The position numbers and the translations under genes are program-made. From NCBI RefSeq assembly GCF_900169145.1, contig NZ_FXZD01000001.1, positions 186,001 through 250,000 on the forward strand: a DNA stretch of 64,000 bases, read 5' to 3'. Origin of the DNA: Brevibacterium antiquum CNRZ 918 (GTDB lineage Bacteria; Actinomycetota; Actinomycetes; Actinomycetales; Brevibacteriaceae). Below the pieces are notes generated by a model. It did no database searches. It saw only the letters and a program-made list of their open reading frames with translations, and had not been told where the DNA came from. Shown in pieces: positions 16,649 through 25,786 of the stretch. Numbering within the stretch: the first letter of the stretch is position 1; every line of letters begins with the position of its first letter.

Positions 16649-18660
16649 ATCCCGAAGATCTCGACTCTCTCGCCGAGTACTCGTCCCCACTGCTGCGCGG
16701 CAGCGAAGCCGTCATCACAATCACCCGCCCCGATCTGGAGTCGAACAGCTACCTCTCGCAGCTGTTCGCGTTGTCGGGGGAGTCCTCGAGACGGCTGACC
16801 CACAATTGGCGGGACTTCGCCCCCGAAGTCTGCAGCAATTGGTCCGGATATCTGAGTGCGGCCAAGAAGGAAGCCGGGCAGCTGTACGTCGGCTCCAGCC
16901 TTGAAACGGCTCATCGGATCACTGACAACCACCTCGGCGTCTCCGAATTCGCACTCGATGATCAAGGCGCACGCGCGCTCTATGTCGCCCGGGTGGCTGA
17001 GCCGGGACGCTACGGTCAGGACGACGATATTCCCGCCGGTGAGGAAGCGCCACGGCGAATCACCTCGGCGGCCTACCTGAGCAATGGGCTCGGCTACACG
17101 AACGACCGTCCAGCGCGGGCCTTCCTCGTTGACCTCGTCGAACCGGGCCTGGGAAAGTCCGGCATCGCCGGCGGTGCCGAAGTCCCGTTGTCTACGCTCC
17201 TGCAGACCCCGGAGACCGATGTCCACGACCCACAGTTCTCACTCAGTGGCACCAGAGTCAGTGTGGTTTCCTCATCGGCACCCGATGACGGCGAGCCTGA
17301 CCTGCGCTCAACCGTATGGCTGCTGAGCGGAGACAGCCCTGAAGCGCTGACGCTGCCGCGGATGAGCGTGAACCTGCACCGATGGATCGACGATGAGACT
17401 GTGCTGCTCGTCGGCAACGAACTGACCCGAGACGAACTCGACTTCGTCGGGCAGATGCCCGGACTCTTCGTCCACGATCTGACTTCGGGCTCGACACGGC
17501 GCCTGACCGACCCGGAGACCGTCTCTGTCGCATCGATCCGGCCCCAGATCGTCGGCCACGGCCACGGCACCGCCGAAGACGCGTCTGTCATCGCTGTCGT
17601 GGATACGGACGGAGCCTCACGGATCATGTCGATCGATCTGGCGGCCGAGAATCGAACGCTGGGCGAACTGGACTTCCTCACGGACGACACCGCAGTGGTC
17701 AACGGCTTCGACGTTGACGGAGACAGCCTCGTCTGGACAGGGGAGACGCCCACGAACCCTGCTGTTCTCAACCGTGTGCGACTCGCAGACGTCGGGAAGA
17801 CAGCAACGGACGACGGTGGCGCAGTCAGGGCACATCCTGCGCCCGCGAATTCCGTCGTCCCCCAGCTCCTTCGGGTTGACGGTGAGGGCGGTTCGATCAC
17901 CGGGTGGCTGGCGAAGCCAAGCGGCCAGGGACCGTTTCCCGTCATTCTCAACATCCACGGTGGACCGTTCGCGCAGTACACCCATGGGTGGTTCGATGAA
18001 ACCCAGGTGCTCACTTCGGCCGGCTATGCCGTGGTGTATGCGAACCCGCGCGGCTCCGGTGGACGCACCCGTGCGTGGGGGACAGCGGTGCAGGGGAACA
18101 TGGCAGCCCCGGCGATGGCCGACGTCCTCGCCGTCCTCGACCACGCGCTGGCCAGCGATGCAGAACTCGACTCCAGCCGCCTCGGCGTCCAGGGCGGATC
18201 CTACGGCGGCTATCTCACGGCGATGATCACCGCCGCCGACCATCGTTTCGAGGCAGCCATCGTCGAACGCGGCTATCTTGACCCCGACAGCTTCGTGGGC
18301 ACCTCCGATATCGGACGGTTCTTCACTGAGGAATACACCTCCCGTGACCAGCAGGCCATTGCCCGGCAGTCGCCGTTGGCGCACGCCTCGCAGGTGCGCA
18401 CGCCCAGCCTGGTGATGCATTCAGAACTCGACTTCCGCTGTCCGCTCGAACAGGCACAGCAGTACTATGCCGCACTGCAGCGAGCCGGCGTGGACACCGA
18501 GCTGCTCATCTTCCCGGGGGAGAACCACGAGCTGTCGCGCTCGGGTCAGCCTCGGCACCGTCGGCAGCGCTTCGAAGCGATGCTCGACTGGTGGGACCAA
18601 CATCTGGGCGGAGACGTCGATGGCAATGTTGACGACCAGACCACCTCGGCGATCCGCTGA
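16645..18660 (+). CDS. S9-family serine peptidase (prolyl oligopeptidase / acylaminoacyl peptidase type)
   Basis: The protein is 671 residues. The N-terminal about 400 residues form a beta-propeller-like region. The C-terminal alpha/beta hydrolase has GVQGGSYGGYLTAMI (nucleophile Ser in GGSYGG near residue 518), HSELDFRCPLEQAQQYYAAL (Asp near 595) and GENHELSRSGQPRHR (His near 628). The approach motif NIHGGPFAQYTHGWFDE and the oxyanion region NPRGSGGRT are typical of S9C peptidases. No signal peptide is visible, so it should act on short peptides in the cytosol. Start ATG 16645 follows AAAGGAATGGA and overlaps the HIT stop. The substrate cannot be told from sequence. Confidence 0.9.
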   Translation: MNPEDLDSLAEYSSPLLRGSEAVITITRPDLESNSYLSQLFALSGESSRRLTHNWRDFAPEVCSNWSGYLSAAKKEAGQLYVGSSLETAHRITDNHLGVSEFALDDQGARALYVARVAEPGRYGQDDDIPAGEEAPRRITSAAYLSNGLGYTNDRPARAFLVDLVEPGLGKSGIAGGAEVPLSTLLQTPETDVHDPQFSLSGTRVSVVSSSAPDDGEPDLRSTVWLLSGDSPEALTLPRMSVNLHRWIDDETVLLVGNELTRDELDFVGQMPGLFVHDLTSGSTRRLTDPETVSVASIRPQIVGHGHGTAEDASVIAVVDTDGASRIMSIDLAAENRTLGELDFLTDDTAVVNGFDVDGDSLVWTGETPTNPAVLNRVRLADVGKTATDDGGAVRAHPAPANSVVPQLLRVDGEGGSITGWLAKPSGQGPFPVILNIHGGPFAQYTHGWFDETQVLTSAGYAVVYANPRGSGGRTRAWGTAVQGNMAAPAMADVLAVLDHALASDAELDSSRLGVQGGSYGGYLTAMITAADHRFEAAIVERGYLDPDSFVGTSDIGRFFTEEYTSRDQQAIARQSPLAHASQVRTPSLVMHSELDFRCPLEQAQQYYAALQRAGVDTELLIFPGENHELSRSGQPRHRRQRFEAMLDWWDQHLGGDVDGNVDDQTTSAIR

Positions 18661-18815
18661 ACCGATGACCAGACCCACCGCCGCCGAGGCGATCACCCGA
18701 CCCGTGCCGCACCCGGCCAGAACACGTCCCAAGTCGGTGATTTCTCACATTGAACGCCACCAGCTTGGCCGACTGGGCACTTCCCGATATCGTTCTGTCG
18801 GTGACGATTGCGGTC

Positions 18816-18844
18816 TTGCTGGCTGCTTGCCGCTTCACTACTCT
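18816..18844 (+). promoter_or_regulatory. Predicted NUDIX gene promoter
   Basis: TTGCTG (18816-18821) and TACTCT (18839-18844) are 17 nt apart and would give a leader of about 35 nt before the ATG at 18885, which has CTGGAG as ribosome site. Confidence 0.5.
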
Positions 18845-18884
18845 GCCCAGACTGCGTCCGTCCACCGTCAACTCCTGGAGAACC

Positions 18885-19364
18885 ATGAAACCTCGTAAGG
18901 CCTCACGGGTCGTATTACTCAATGAGCGCGACGAGGTTCTCCTGATTCGAGCTCAGGATCTGCTCACGCCCACCCATCAGTGGTGGATGACCTGCGGCGG
19001 CGGCTCCGAACTGGGAGAATCCGCCGCTCAGACCGCGGCCCGCGAACTCGCCGAGGAGACCGGGCTCGAATGCGAACCGGGCGAGCTCATCGGACCGTTG
19101 GCGACCCGCGACGAAGTCTTCGAATTCACGGAGAAGACACTGCATCAGCAAGAGACATACTTCGCATTCCGCACAACCGAGGACATCGAACTCGAGGACG
19201 CTGTCTGGACAGACATCGAGAAACGTAGTCTGCTCGAATTCCGGTGGTGGTCCCGCGAAGAGCTGATGACCACGACGGAGACGATCTACCCGAAGAATCT
19301 TCTCAACCTCATGGATCTCGTCACGGCAGGCGCTGTGCCCGACGTTCCCCTCGTCATCGACTGA
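18885..19364 (+). CDS. NUDIX hydrolase
   Basis: The protein is 159 residues. The Nudix box is complete: GGGSELGESAAQTAARELAEETGLE, with REL-EETG metal-binding glutamates. The preceding SRVVLLNERDEVLLIRAQD strand and WWMTCGGG are typical of MutT-like folds. Nudix enzymes cleave nucleoside diphosphate-X substrates; the precise substrate is not predictable here. The start at ATG 18885 follows CTGGAG with 6-nt spacing. The open frame continues upstream but without a ribosome site. It stands in its own unit between the thrS operon and yebC. Confidence 0.92.
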   Translation: MKPRKASRVVLLNERDEVLLIRAQDLLTPTHQWWMTCGGGSELGESAAQTAARELAEETGLECEPGELIGPLATRDEVFEFTEKTLHQQETYFAFRTTEDIELEDAVWTDIEKRSLLEFRWWSREELMTTTETIYPKNLLNLMDLVTAGAVPDVPLVID

Positions 19365-19469
19365 GGAATCGTGCCGCATGAGCTGGGAGCTGCGTGGTGA
19401 GGCGCACCGCACATAACGGTGTGCTGAGCGTATAGACTCTAGGGGCTGTATCTATAGGAAGGAACACCA

Positions 19470-20222
19470 GTGTCAGGTCATTCCAAATGGGCAACGACTA
19501 AACACAAAAAAGCTGCCATCGATTCTAAGCGGGCCAAGCTCTTTGCCAAGCTGATCAAGAACATCGAGGTTGCCGCTCGAAACGGTGGGCCTGATCTCGA
19601 AGGCAACCCGACGCTTTTCGACGCAGTTCAGAAGGCGAAGAAGAACTCGGTTCCTGCCGACAACATCACCCGTGCTGTCAAGCGCGGCGGCGGCCTCGAC
19701 GGCTCTGCCGTGAACTACGAGAACATTCTGTACGAAGGCTATGCCGCCGGCGGCGTCGCCCTCCTCATCGAATGCCTGACCGACAACCGCAACCGTGCGG
19801 CCTCGGAAGTCCGCGTGGCAGTGACGCGCAACGGCGGCACCATGGCAGACCCCGGATCGGTCACATACAACTTCGACCGCAAGGGTGTCATCATCGTTCC
19901 TGCCGAGGGAACCGACGAGGACTCGATCGTCCTGGCCACCCTCGACGCGGGTGCCGAAGAGGTCAAGGCCGAAGGCGAGACCTTCGAGATCATCTGCGAG
20001 GCCACCGACCTCGTTGCCGTGCGCACAGCACTCGTCGATGCAGGCATTGACTACGACTCGGCCGAGGCATCCTTCGTGCCCGGGATCGAAGTCAGCTTGG
20101 ACGCGGACACTGCAAGCAAGGTCTTCAACCTCATCGATGCGCTCGAAGACAGCGATGAGGTTCAGAATGTCTACTCCAATGCGGATGTCAGCGACGAGGT
20201 TCTTGCCGAACTTGATGCCTGA
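19470..20222 (+). CDS. YebC/PmpR-family protein
   Basis: The protein is 250 residues and full length. It opens with [25 protein letters not shown] and contains the family motifs [49 protein letters not shown] and [14 protein letters not shown]. These proteins are historically called transcriptional regulators. More recent work implicates YebC homologues in translation at difficult sequences such as polyproline. The GTG at 19470 follows GGAAGGAA. A TATAGACT box (19431-19438) upstream is the likely -10. The stop overlaps the ruvC ATG by one base, and yebC-ruvC linkage is conserved. Confidence 0.95.
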   Translation: MSGHSKWATTKHKKAAIDSKRAKLFAKLIKNIEVAARNGGPDLEGNPTLFDAVQKAKKNSVPADNITRAVKRGGGLDGSAVNYENILYEGYAAGGVALLIECLTDNRNRAASEVRVAVTRNGGTMADPGSVTYNFDRKGVIIVPAEGTDEDSIVLATLDAGAEEVKAEGETFEIICEATDLVAVRTALVDAGIDYDSAEASFVPGIEVSLDADTASKVFNLIDALEDSDEVQNVYSNADVSDEVLAELDA

Positions 20223-20818
20223 TGAGAATCCTCGGTGTTGACCCTGGCCTGACTCGGTGCGGGCTGGGTGTCATCGACACCCTGCCCGCCCGCAAGGCCG
20301 CAATGGTTTCAGTCGATGTGCTGCGGACACCGTCCACGGATTCTGTGGATCTGCGTCTGGGTGCCCTCGCCGAGGCGTTCGACAGCTGGTTGGACGCTTA
20401 CCGTCCCGATGTCGTAGCCATCGAGCGCGTATTCGCCCGCAACGATGTCTCCACGATCATGGGCACCGCACAGGTCTCGGGCCTGACCATGGGTCTTGCC
20501 GCGAGACGCGGACTGCCGGTGGCGATGCACACGCCTTCCGAGGTCAAAGCCGCCATCACCGGATCGGGACGAGCTGATAAGAAGCAGGTCACGAACATGG
20601 TGACTCGGATACTCGAGCTCGATGCCGCGCCGAAGCCCGCCGATGCCGCGGATGCTCTCGCGATTGCCATCTGCCACTCGTGGCGCGGGGCGCTCAGCGC
20701 GCAATCGACACCCGGGGCGAACAAGGACCTGAATGAGCGCAAGAGCGCTGGTCGCCAAGGCGCAGGTCTGACGAAAGCACAGGAGCAGTGGGCCAAGGCC
20801 CTTCGCAATTCCAAGTAG
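20222..20818 (+). CDS. ruvC: Crossover junction endodeoxyribonuclease RuvC
   Basis: The protein is 198 residues. The four catalytic acidic residues are present: Asp7 ([11 protein letters not shown]), Glu68 (VVAIERVF), Asp141 and Asp144 ([12 protein letters not shown]). RuvC resolves Holliday junctions held by RuvAB. The ATG overlaps the yebC stop in TGATG. Normally ruvA and ruvB follow directly. Here 2.5 kb with an HNH endonuclease gene intervenes. A small TTTCGC-AGT-GCGAAA hairpin (20901-20915) downstream may end the yebC-ruvC message. Confidence 0.96.
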   Translation: MRILGVDPGLTRCGLGVIDTLPARKAAMVSVDVLRTPSTDSVDLRLGALAEAFDSWLDAYRPDVVAIERVFARNDVSTIMGTAQVSGLTMGLAARRGLPVAMHTPSEVKAAITGSGRADKKQVTNMVTRILELDAAPKPADAADALAIAICHSWRGALSAQSTPGANKDLNERKSAGRQGAGLTKAQEQWAKALRNSK

Positions 20819-21192
20819 TGTCGTGGCGGTTGGGTGCCCCGCAGTCTCTCTGCTTCGCCGTCATTCCTGCACCCCACTCCGACATTTCACCGTCATTCCA
20901 TTTCGCAGTGCGAAACAGGTGTGACGGTTCTTTTGTGCGTCAGCCCGTGTGTGCGAACGCGGCTGTCGGCGCGGTGACTACTGCGCTGTTCTGATGGACT
21001 TTCGTCGTTCTGTGTTCGCAGTTCTAATCCTTCTTGGCAGAACATGGATGCCACCGAAGAATAATAGAAAAGCATAGAACGCAATGAATGTCGCATAGAA
21101 AGAATCGAATATACATCTATGCAGGATGTGTTGGAGTGTATATAATAGGACTATACACGCAACAACGTTGTTGACGAACGGATGCTCAGACG
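20819..21192. other. Gene-free AT-rich spacer with repeats
   Basis: This 374-bp stretch has no convincing gene. Its first third holds a direct repeat CCGTCATTCC (20858-20867 and 20890-20899) and a small hairpin (20901-20915). From about 21040 the base composition turns visibly AT-rich compared with the flanks. There are two GCATAGAA copies (21072-21079, 21093-21100), of which the second pairs with TCTATGC at 21116-21122. The HNH gene promoter region follows. The composition suggests acquired DNA. Confidence 0.6.
21136..21173 (+). promoter_or_regulatory. HNH gene promoter with two palindromes
   Basis: A perfect TATAAT -10 box (21141-21146) without a clear -35 is bracketed by the inverted repeat GTGTATA (21136-21142) / TATACAC (21152-21158). 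Directly after it lies the perfect 14-bp palindrome CAACAACGTTGTTG (21160-21173). Both sit at the expected start of transcription, so repressor binding there is plausible. Confidence 0.6.
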
Positions 21193-23256
21193 ATGACTCT
21201 CACCCCCGACCGGACACCAGGAAAGAGCGGTAAGCGCTCACCTGGCACCGCCCCGGGCGAGTCCGCAAAAGACCCGCAGGTACCTGGCGCACCTGCGGGG
21301 GAGTCTGCCGCAGGCCAAGGTGAATCGTCGTCGGTGTCGGAGCCGACATCGTTTCGTGAGCAGCTTGAGGCCGCCGGAATGGACCTGACGGGCAATCCTT
21401 TGGCGGGGAAGCTCGATTCGATCGCAGCAGTTCCAGCGACGCCCATCGACGACCACGACAATGACGATTCTGACCGGCACAGCACCGAGGGCGCCCAAGC
21501 CGATGAGCGAGTTCCTCCCGCCCATTCTGGAACGCATATTGATGGCGGTGGTACCGACCGGTCCGCGACTGCCGACGAATGTGACTCGACTGCCGACGTG
21601 TTGCATCCACTTCTGTCGGATGCAGAATGGCGCGACCTCGACCGACTTGCCCCTGAGCTGACTCGCAGCATCGGTGATCTCAGTGTCTTCAAAGACGCAC
21701 TGCTGAGACTCGAACGCCCCCTCGGGCCTGATCACGCGATGACGGTCGTCAACGGGATCGAAACCGCCACTCGCATTCTCGAAGCGATGTCAGCCGTCGC
21801 TCTGTCGGTCTATGAACGGTGCGGGACACCCACCGACTACGGAGCAAAGACGACGAAGGCGCTGGTCCAAGACCGGTTGAACCTGACCGGGTATGAGGCC
21901 AACCGACGTGCCGAGCTTGCGAAGAACCTTGGCAGCCGCGTATACATGACGGGCCAAGCCAGAGAACCCGTCAACCCGGTCGTTGCCAAAGCCCTGCACT
22001 CGGGAGTGCTCTCAGCTGGTCAGGCGACCGCGATCAACGACTGTCTCTCCAAACTGCCGATCTGGATATCCTCCACCGTTCGCGACAAAGTCGAAGCGGA
22101 CCTAGTGGAGAAAGCACCGCGTGTTCGAGTTTCAGACTTGAAAACGATCTTCGGTACGATTCTGGACCGGATTGACCCGGATGGAGAGGAACCGAAGCTT
22201 CCGCCCGATCGCTCGCGTTGTCGCATCAACGTGCGAGCCCGGGATGACGGCTACTGGGATCTCAGTGGCATCTTAGACGCAGTCTCAGGAGGAATCCTCA
22301 ACGGACTGCTGACCTCCCGCATTCTGCCGGGTGGCAATTCTGAAAACGCACAGAGCACACCGGGTTCGACGGGTGGTCAGCAGACTCACGATGGCACGCG
22401 CACAACAGGTGTTACGCGTACAACACGTGGCACGCGTACGGCTGCGAAGGACGAGGCGCCTGCCGAGCCTGAATTCGACATATTTCGCGCCGTTCTGGCA
22501 GGGGATGTCTCGGACGCACCGTTGCCACACGATCTACCCGAGGGCCACCCGGACTGGAGTGCCGACACAGGTGGTTCCGATTCGGCCGTTTCTGGGTTTT
22601 CGAGCTTCGGCGTAAGCGAAGACGGAGCGATGGTCGACACGAGCAAGAGCCAAGGAACAGTCCGCAATCGAATCTACGAACGATTCGCAACAATGATCTC
22701 CCGGGTCGAGATGGATCGGATAGGGCGCGGTTCGCCATTCGCCTTGGTCGTCACCGCTAAAGCCGAAGACATTGCGACCGGAAAAGGGCGCTCGATCACA
22801 GGTTGCGAAGCCGAATTTCCGATATCAACGGCGGCCGGCGAAGGATTGAACGGATCAGTCTTCTTCCACCTCATGTCGGACCAAGCCAAAACGATGGAAA
22901 TCGCTACCGAAGGGCGATATGCCACGAACAGACAAGTGGCAATACTCGCAGCCAGAGATCAAGGCTGCACATTCCCCGGATGCGATGCACCGCCGGGATG
23001 GTGCGATGCTCACCACATTGTGCCCTGGGCTGATGATGGCAAGACCGATATCAACAACCTCACATTGGCGTGCGGACTGCATCACCACCTGATCGACAGA
23101 TCAGACTGGTACGCCCGAATGCTCCATGACGGCCGACCCGCATGGATCCCGCCACCGAGCATCGATGTCGAACGGCGCCCGATTCTTCACTCCAGATTCG
23201 TCGCGCAAGAAATCATCGACGGACTGTCCGACGGGAAGGAGTCTCCACTGCAATGA
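21193..23256 (+). CDS. DUF222 / HNH endonuclease domain protein (13E12-repeat type)
   Basis: The protein is 687 residues. A charged low-complexity N-terminus (about 1-130) precedes a DUF222 region (about 140-330) and a Thr/Arg-rich linker (GTRTTGVTRTTRGTRT). The C-terminal HNH nuclease reads RDQGCTFPGCDAPPGWCDAH, then HIVPWADDGKTDINNLTLACGLHHHLI, with a zinc-like CxxxC pair and the HH...N...H core. This is the multi-copy actinobacterial family related to mycobacterial REP13E12 elements. Activity and biology are unproven. The gene separates ruvC from ruvAB, and its leader is AT-rich, so recent gain is likely. Only a weak ribosome site precedes the ATG. Confidence 0.85.
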   Translation: MTLTPDRTPGKSGKRSPGTAPGESAKDPQVPGAPAGESAAGQGESSSVSEPTSFREQLEAAGMDLTGNPLAGKLDSIAAVPATPIDDHDNDDSDRHSTEGAQADERVPPAHSGTHIDGGGTDRSATADECDSTADVLHPLLSDAEWRDLDRLAPELTRSIGDLSVFKDALLRLERPLGPDHAMTVVNGIETATRILEAMSAVALSVYERCGTPTDYGAKTTKALVQDRLNLTGYEANRRAELAKNLGSRVYMTGQAREPVNPVVAKALHSGVLSAGQATAINDCLSKLPIWISSTVRDKVEADLVEKAPRVRVSDLKTIFGTILDRIDPDGEEPKLPPDRSRCRINVRARDDGYWDLSGILDAVSGGILNGLLTSRILPGGNSENAQSTPGSTGGQQTHDGTRTTGVTRTTRGTRTAAKDEAPAEPEFDIFRAVLAGDVSDAPLPHDLPEGHPDWSADTGGSDSAVSGFSSFGVSEDGAMVDTSKSQGTVRNRIYERFATMISRVEMDRIGRGSPFALVVTAKAEDIATGKGRSITGCEAEFPISTAAGEGLNGSVFFHLMSDQAKTMEIATEGRYATNRQVAILAARDQGCTFPGCDAPPGWCDAHHIVPWADDGKTDINNLTLACGLHHHLIDRSDWYARMLHDGRPAWIPPPSIDVERRPILHSRFVAQEIIDGLSDGKESPLQ

Positions 23257-23387
23257 TGTGCAGGTGATGTGTTCCGGACGGTCCACTGCAGGGCGGAGCC
23301 TTGGTATCGTCGGTATGTCGAGTCAGGTCCTCGGGAACTAGCTGATAGCCTGGATTCGTACATGTGTTCCCACTCGAAAGGCAGGCC

Positions 23388-23984
23388 GTGATCAGTTTCC
23401 TCAGCGGTACGGTCCATCGCATCGCAGCTGACCACCTCGTCATTCTCACCTACGGTGTCGGACGCAGAGTCAACGTCACGCCGGATACCCTTTCAGGCAC
23501 TAGGCATGGTGCAGACATCGAACTGGTGACCACGCTGGTTGTGCGTGAAGACTCCATGACTCTCTTCGGATTCGGGACCGAAGACGAAAACCATACGTTC
23601 GAAGTGCTGCTGTCGATCTCTGGAATCGGTCCGCGCCTGGCCATGGCGATTCTGTCGGTGATGGGGCCGGGCGAACTGGCAGCCGCAATCTCGAATCAGG
23701 ACGCCAACGCGCTGACTCGCGTACCGGGTATCGGCAAAAAGGGTGCCTCCCGGATCATCCTCGAGCTCGAGAACAAGCTGCCCAAGCTCGCGCCATCGGA
23801 GCAAGGGCCGCAGTTGTCTTTCGGCGGTGCGAATCAGCAGGTCGTCGATGCACTGGTCGGTCTTGGCTGGAAGGAAGCTCAAGCCGCCGACGTCGTGCAG
23901 GAAGTGGTCAACGATCTCGGCCAGAATGCCGGCACATCTGTGCTCCTGAAGGCCGCTCTCAAGGTTCTGGGTGCTAGGAAGTGA
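23388..23984 (+). CDS. ruvA: Holliday junction branch migration protein RuvA
   Basis: The protein is 198 residues. It shows the OB-fold start [27 protein letters not shown], then helix-hairpin-helix motifs ([36 protein letters not shown]). A C-terminal domain follows that contacts RuvB ([19 protein letters not shown]). RuvA tetramers hold the four-way junction in a square. The GTG at 23388 is chosen since AAAGG stands 5-7 nt before it and MISFLSG-type starts are usual. The stop overlaps the ruvB start (GTGA). With the HNH gene inserted upstream, ruvAB must use a promoter in 23257-23387 or read-through; no strong promoter is evident. Confidence 0.95.
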   Translation: MISFLSGTVHRIAADHLVILTYGVGRRVNVTPDTLSGTRHGADIELVTTLVVREDSMTLFGFGTEDENHTFEVLLSISGIGPRLAMAILSVMGPGELAAAISNQDANALTRVPGIGKKGASRIILELENKLPKLAPSEQGPQLSFGGANQQVVDALVGLGWKEAQAADVVQEVVNDLGQNAGTSVLLKAALKVLGARK

Positions 23985-25063
23985 CTAGCTCCTTTGATGG
24001 TGGAAGCACATCCTATGAAATGGAATTCGGCGATCAGGACCTGACAGGCGCCGAGGAAGAGCGTTTGGTCTCGGGTCGCGCAGAGACCGCTGAGCGCGAT
24101 GCGGAAGCTGCGCTTCGTCCCAAGGGACTGCAGGATTTCATCGGCCAACCTCAGGTCCGCGAACAGCTTTCCCTCGTGCTCGATGCGGCGAAGGCACGGA
24201 ACAGGGCCCCTGACCATGTGCTGCTCTCGGGGCCTCCCGGACTGGGAAAGACGACATTGGCGATGATCATTGCGCATGAGATGCAGTCGAGTCTGCGCGT
24301 CACTTCGGGGCCGGCAGTTCAGCATGCAGGAGATCTCGCAGCGATCCTCTCATCCCTGGAAGAAGGCGAAGTCCTCTTCATCGACGAGATCCATCGGATG
24401 GCTCGTGCCGCAGAAGAGATGCTCTATGTCGCGATGGAAGACTTCCGTGTCGACGTCATCGTCGGCAAAGGTCCGGGAGCCACAGCGATTCCGCTCGACC
24501 TGCCCCAATTCACCATGGTCGGAGCCACGACTCGCTCCGGTCTGCTTCCCGCGCCTCTGCGTGACCGGTTCGGTTTCACCGGACTCTTGGACTTCTACTC
24601 AAGCAACGATCTCTTGACTGTGCTGAAGCGGTCAGCGCACATGCTCGGAATCGAAGCGGATCTTGCGGGTCTGAAGGAGATCTCAACCCGGTCTCGCGGC
24701 ACTCCTCGCGTTGCTAACCGGCTCCTGCGAAGAGTCAGGGACTGGGCGCAGGTGCGCGGAACCGGCATCATCGATGAAGCTGCGGCACTCACAGCACTCA
24801 AGGTCTACGAAGTCGACGAACTCGGTCTGGATCGTCTTGACCGCTCAGTGCTGCAAGTCTTGTGTAAGCGCTTCGCCGGGGGACCAGTTGGACTTGGAAC
24901 CATTGCTGTCTCCGTCGGAGAAGAGGCCGATACCGTTGAAACCGTATCGGAACCCTACCTTGTGCGGGAAGGGCTGATCAGCCGCACTCCGCGCGGTCGC
25001 GTTGCGACGTCCGCAGCCTGGAAGCACCTGGGAATGCAGATCCCAGCAAACTATGAGTTCTGA
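23981..25063 (+). CDS. ruvB: Holliday junction branch migration ATPase RuvB
   Basis: The protein is 360 residues. Walker [10 protein letters not shown] (about 84-92), Walker B LFIDEIHR, sensor GATTRSGLL and the C-terminal winged helix ([13 protein letters not shown]) are intact. The typical [12 protein letters not shown] opening of the AAA+ core occurs near residue 45, after an acidic N-terminal extension ([20 protein letters not shown]) common in actinobacteria. RuvB hexamers drive branch migration with RuvA. The GTG overlaps the ruvA stop. Confidence 0.96.
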   Translation: MTSSFDGGSTSYEMEFGDQDLTGAEEERLVSGRAETAERDAEAALRPKGLQDFIGQPQVREQLSLVLDAAKARNRAPDHVLLSGPPGLGKTTLAMIIAHEMQSSLRVTSGPAVQHAGDLAAILSSLEEGEVLFIDEIHRMARAAEEMLYVAMEDFRVDVIVGKGPGATAIPLDLPQFTMVGATTRSGLLPAPLRDRFGFTGLLDFYSSNDLLTVLKRSAHMLGIEADLAGLKEISTRSRGTPRVANRLLRRVRDWAQVRGTGIIDEAAALTALKVYEVDELGLDRLDRSVLQVLCKRFAGGPVGLGTIAVSVGEEADTVETVSEPYLVREGLISRTPRGRVATSAAWKHLGMQIPANYEF

Positions 25064-25144
25064 TCCCGGCAATTGAGTTCGCCTTGAGTACTGAGTACGA
25101 ACTAAGGTAGTGGACTGGTTCGTTCTTATGAAAGGTAGATACCT

Positions 25145-25753
25145 GTGGATTTGTTGATCCCTCTCGCGCTTGCTGCGCTGCTTATTTTTTTCCTATTCAA
25201 TTCTCGGCGTAAGCAGAAGGCGCGTGCAGAGCAGATCAAGACGGGACTCGTCCCCGGGGCTACCGTGATGACGACGTTCGGTGTTTTCGGCACGGTCCTG
25301 TCCATCGACGATGAAAACAACCAGGTCACTCTCGAGTCGAGCCCCGGCACTGTCCTCCGCGTTCACCGTCAGGCAATCGGCCAGATCAACAACCCCGAAA
25401 CCCAGACTGCCGCCGCCGACGGTGCTGTCGCAGGGTCGCCCGACGTTGCTAACGACGCTGAGAGCGGCGATTCCCCGGCGATCACCGATGCGGAACTCGA
25501 CGCTATGAATGAGCGTAAACGGGCCGAGGGCACCACCGGCGAAGCAGAATTTCCCGCGGACGATGTCGTCGACTCTGACGCCGAACTGAGCACGGATGCT
25601 GATCAGCTCAAGGCCGACGGTGCAGATTCGATCAATCGCGATGATGTTCCCGGTTCTGAGCGTGCCGATGATGTCGTAGATGGCACCGGTGACACCGATG
25701 CTGACGCATCCGGCACCGATTCTTCCGATCCTGAGAACAACAAGAAGAACTGA
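25145..25753 (+). CDS. yajC: Preprotein translocase accessory protein YajC with long acidic tail
   Basis: The protein is 202 residues. The first about 85 residues are classical YajC: one membrane helix (LLIPLALAALLIFFLFNSRRKQK), then GLVPGATVMTTFGVFGTVLSID and VLRVHRQAIGQI. The remaining about 115 residues form an Asp/Glu/Ala-rich, strongly acidic tail absent from the usual protein of about 110 residues. YajC associates with SecDF and SecYEG. The GTG at 25145 follows AAAGG. secD and secF follow directly in the conserved ruvAB-yajC-secD-secF order. Confidence 0.93.
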   Translation: MDLLIPLALAALLIFFLFNSRRKQKARAEQIKTGLVPGATVMTTFGVFGTVLSIDDENNQVTLESSPGTVLRVHRQAIGQINNPETQTAAADGAVAGSPDVANDAESGDSPAITDAELDAMNERKRAEGTTGEAEFPADDVVDSDAELSTDADQLKADGADSINRDDVPGSERADDVVDGTGDTDADASGTDSSDPENNKKN

Positions 25754-25786
25754 CTTCGCTCACTGCACTCAATCGAAAGCTGAAAC

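Noticed and set aside
20819..23387. Classical insertion sequence or prophage carrying the HNH gene
   Set aside because: No transposase or integrase, no terminal inverted repeats pairing across the segment and no target duplication could be found by eye.
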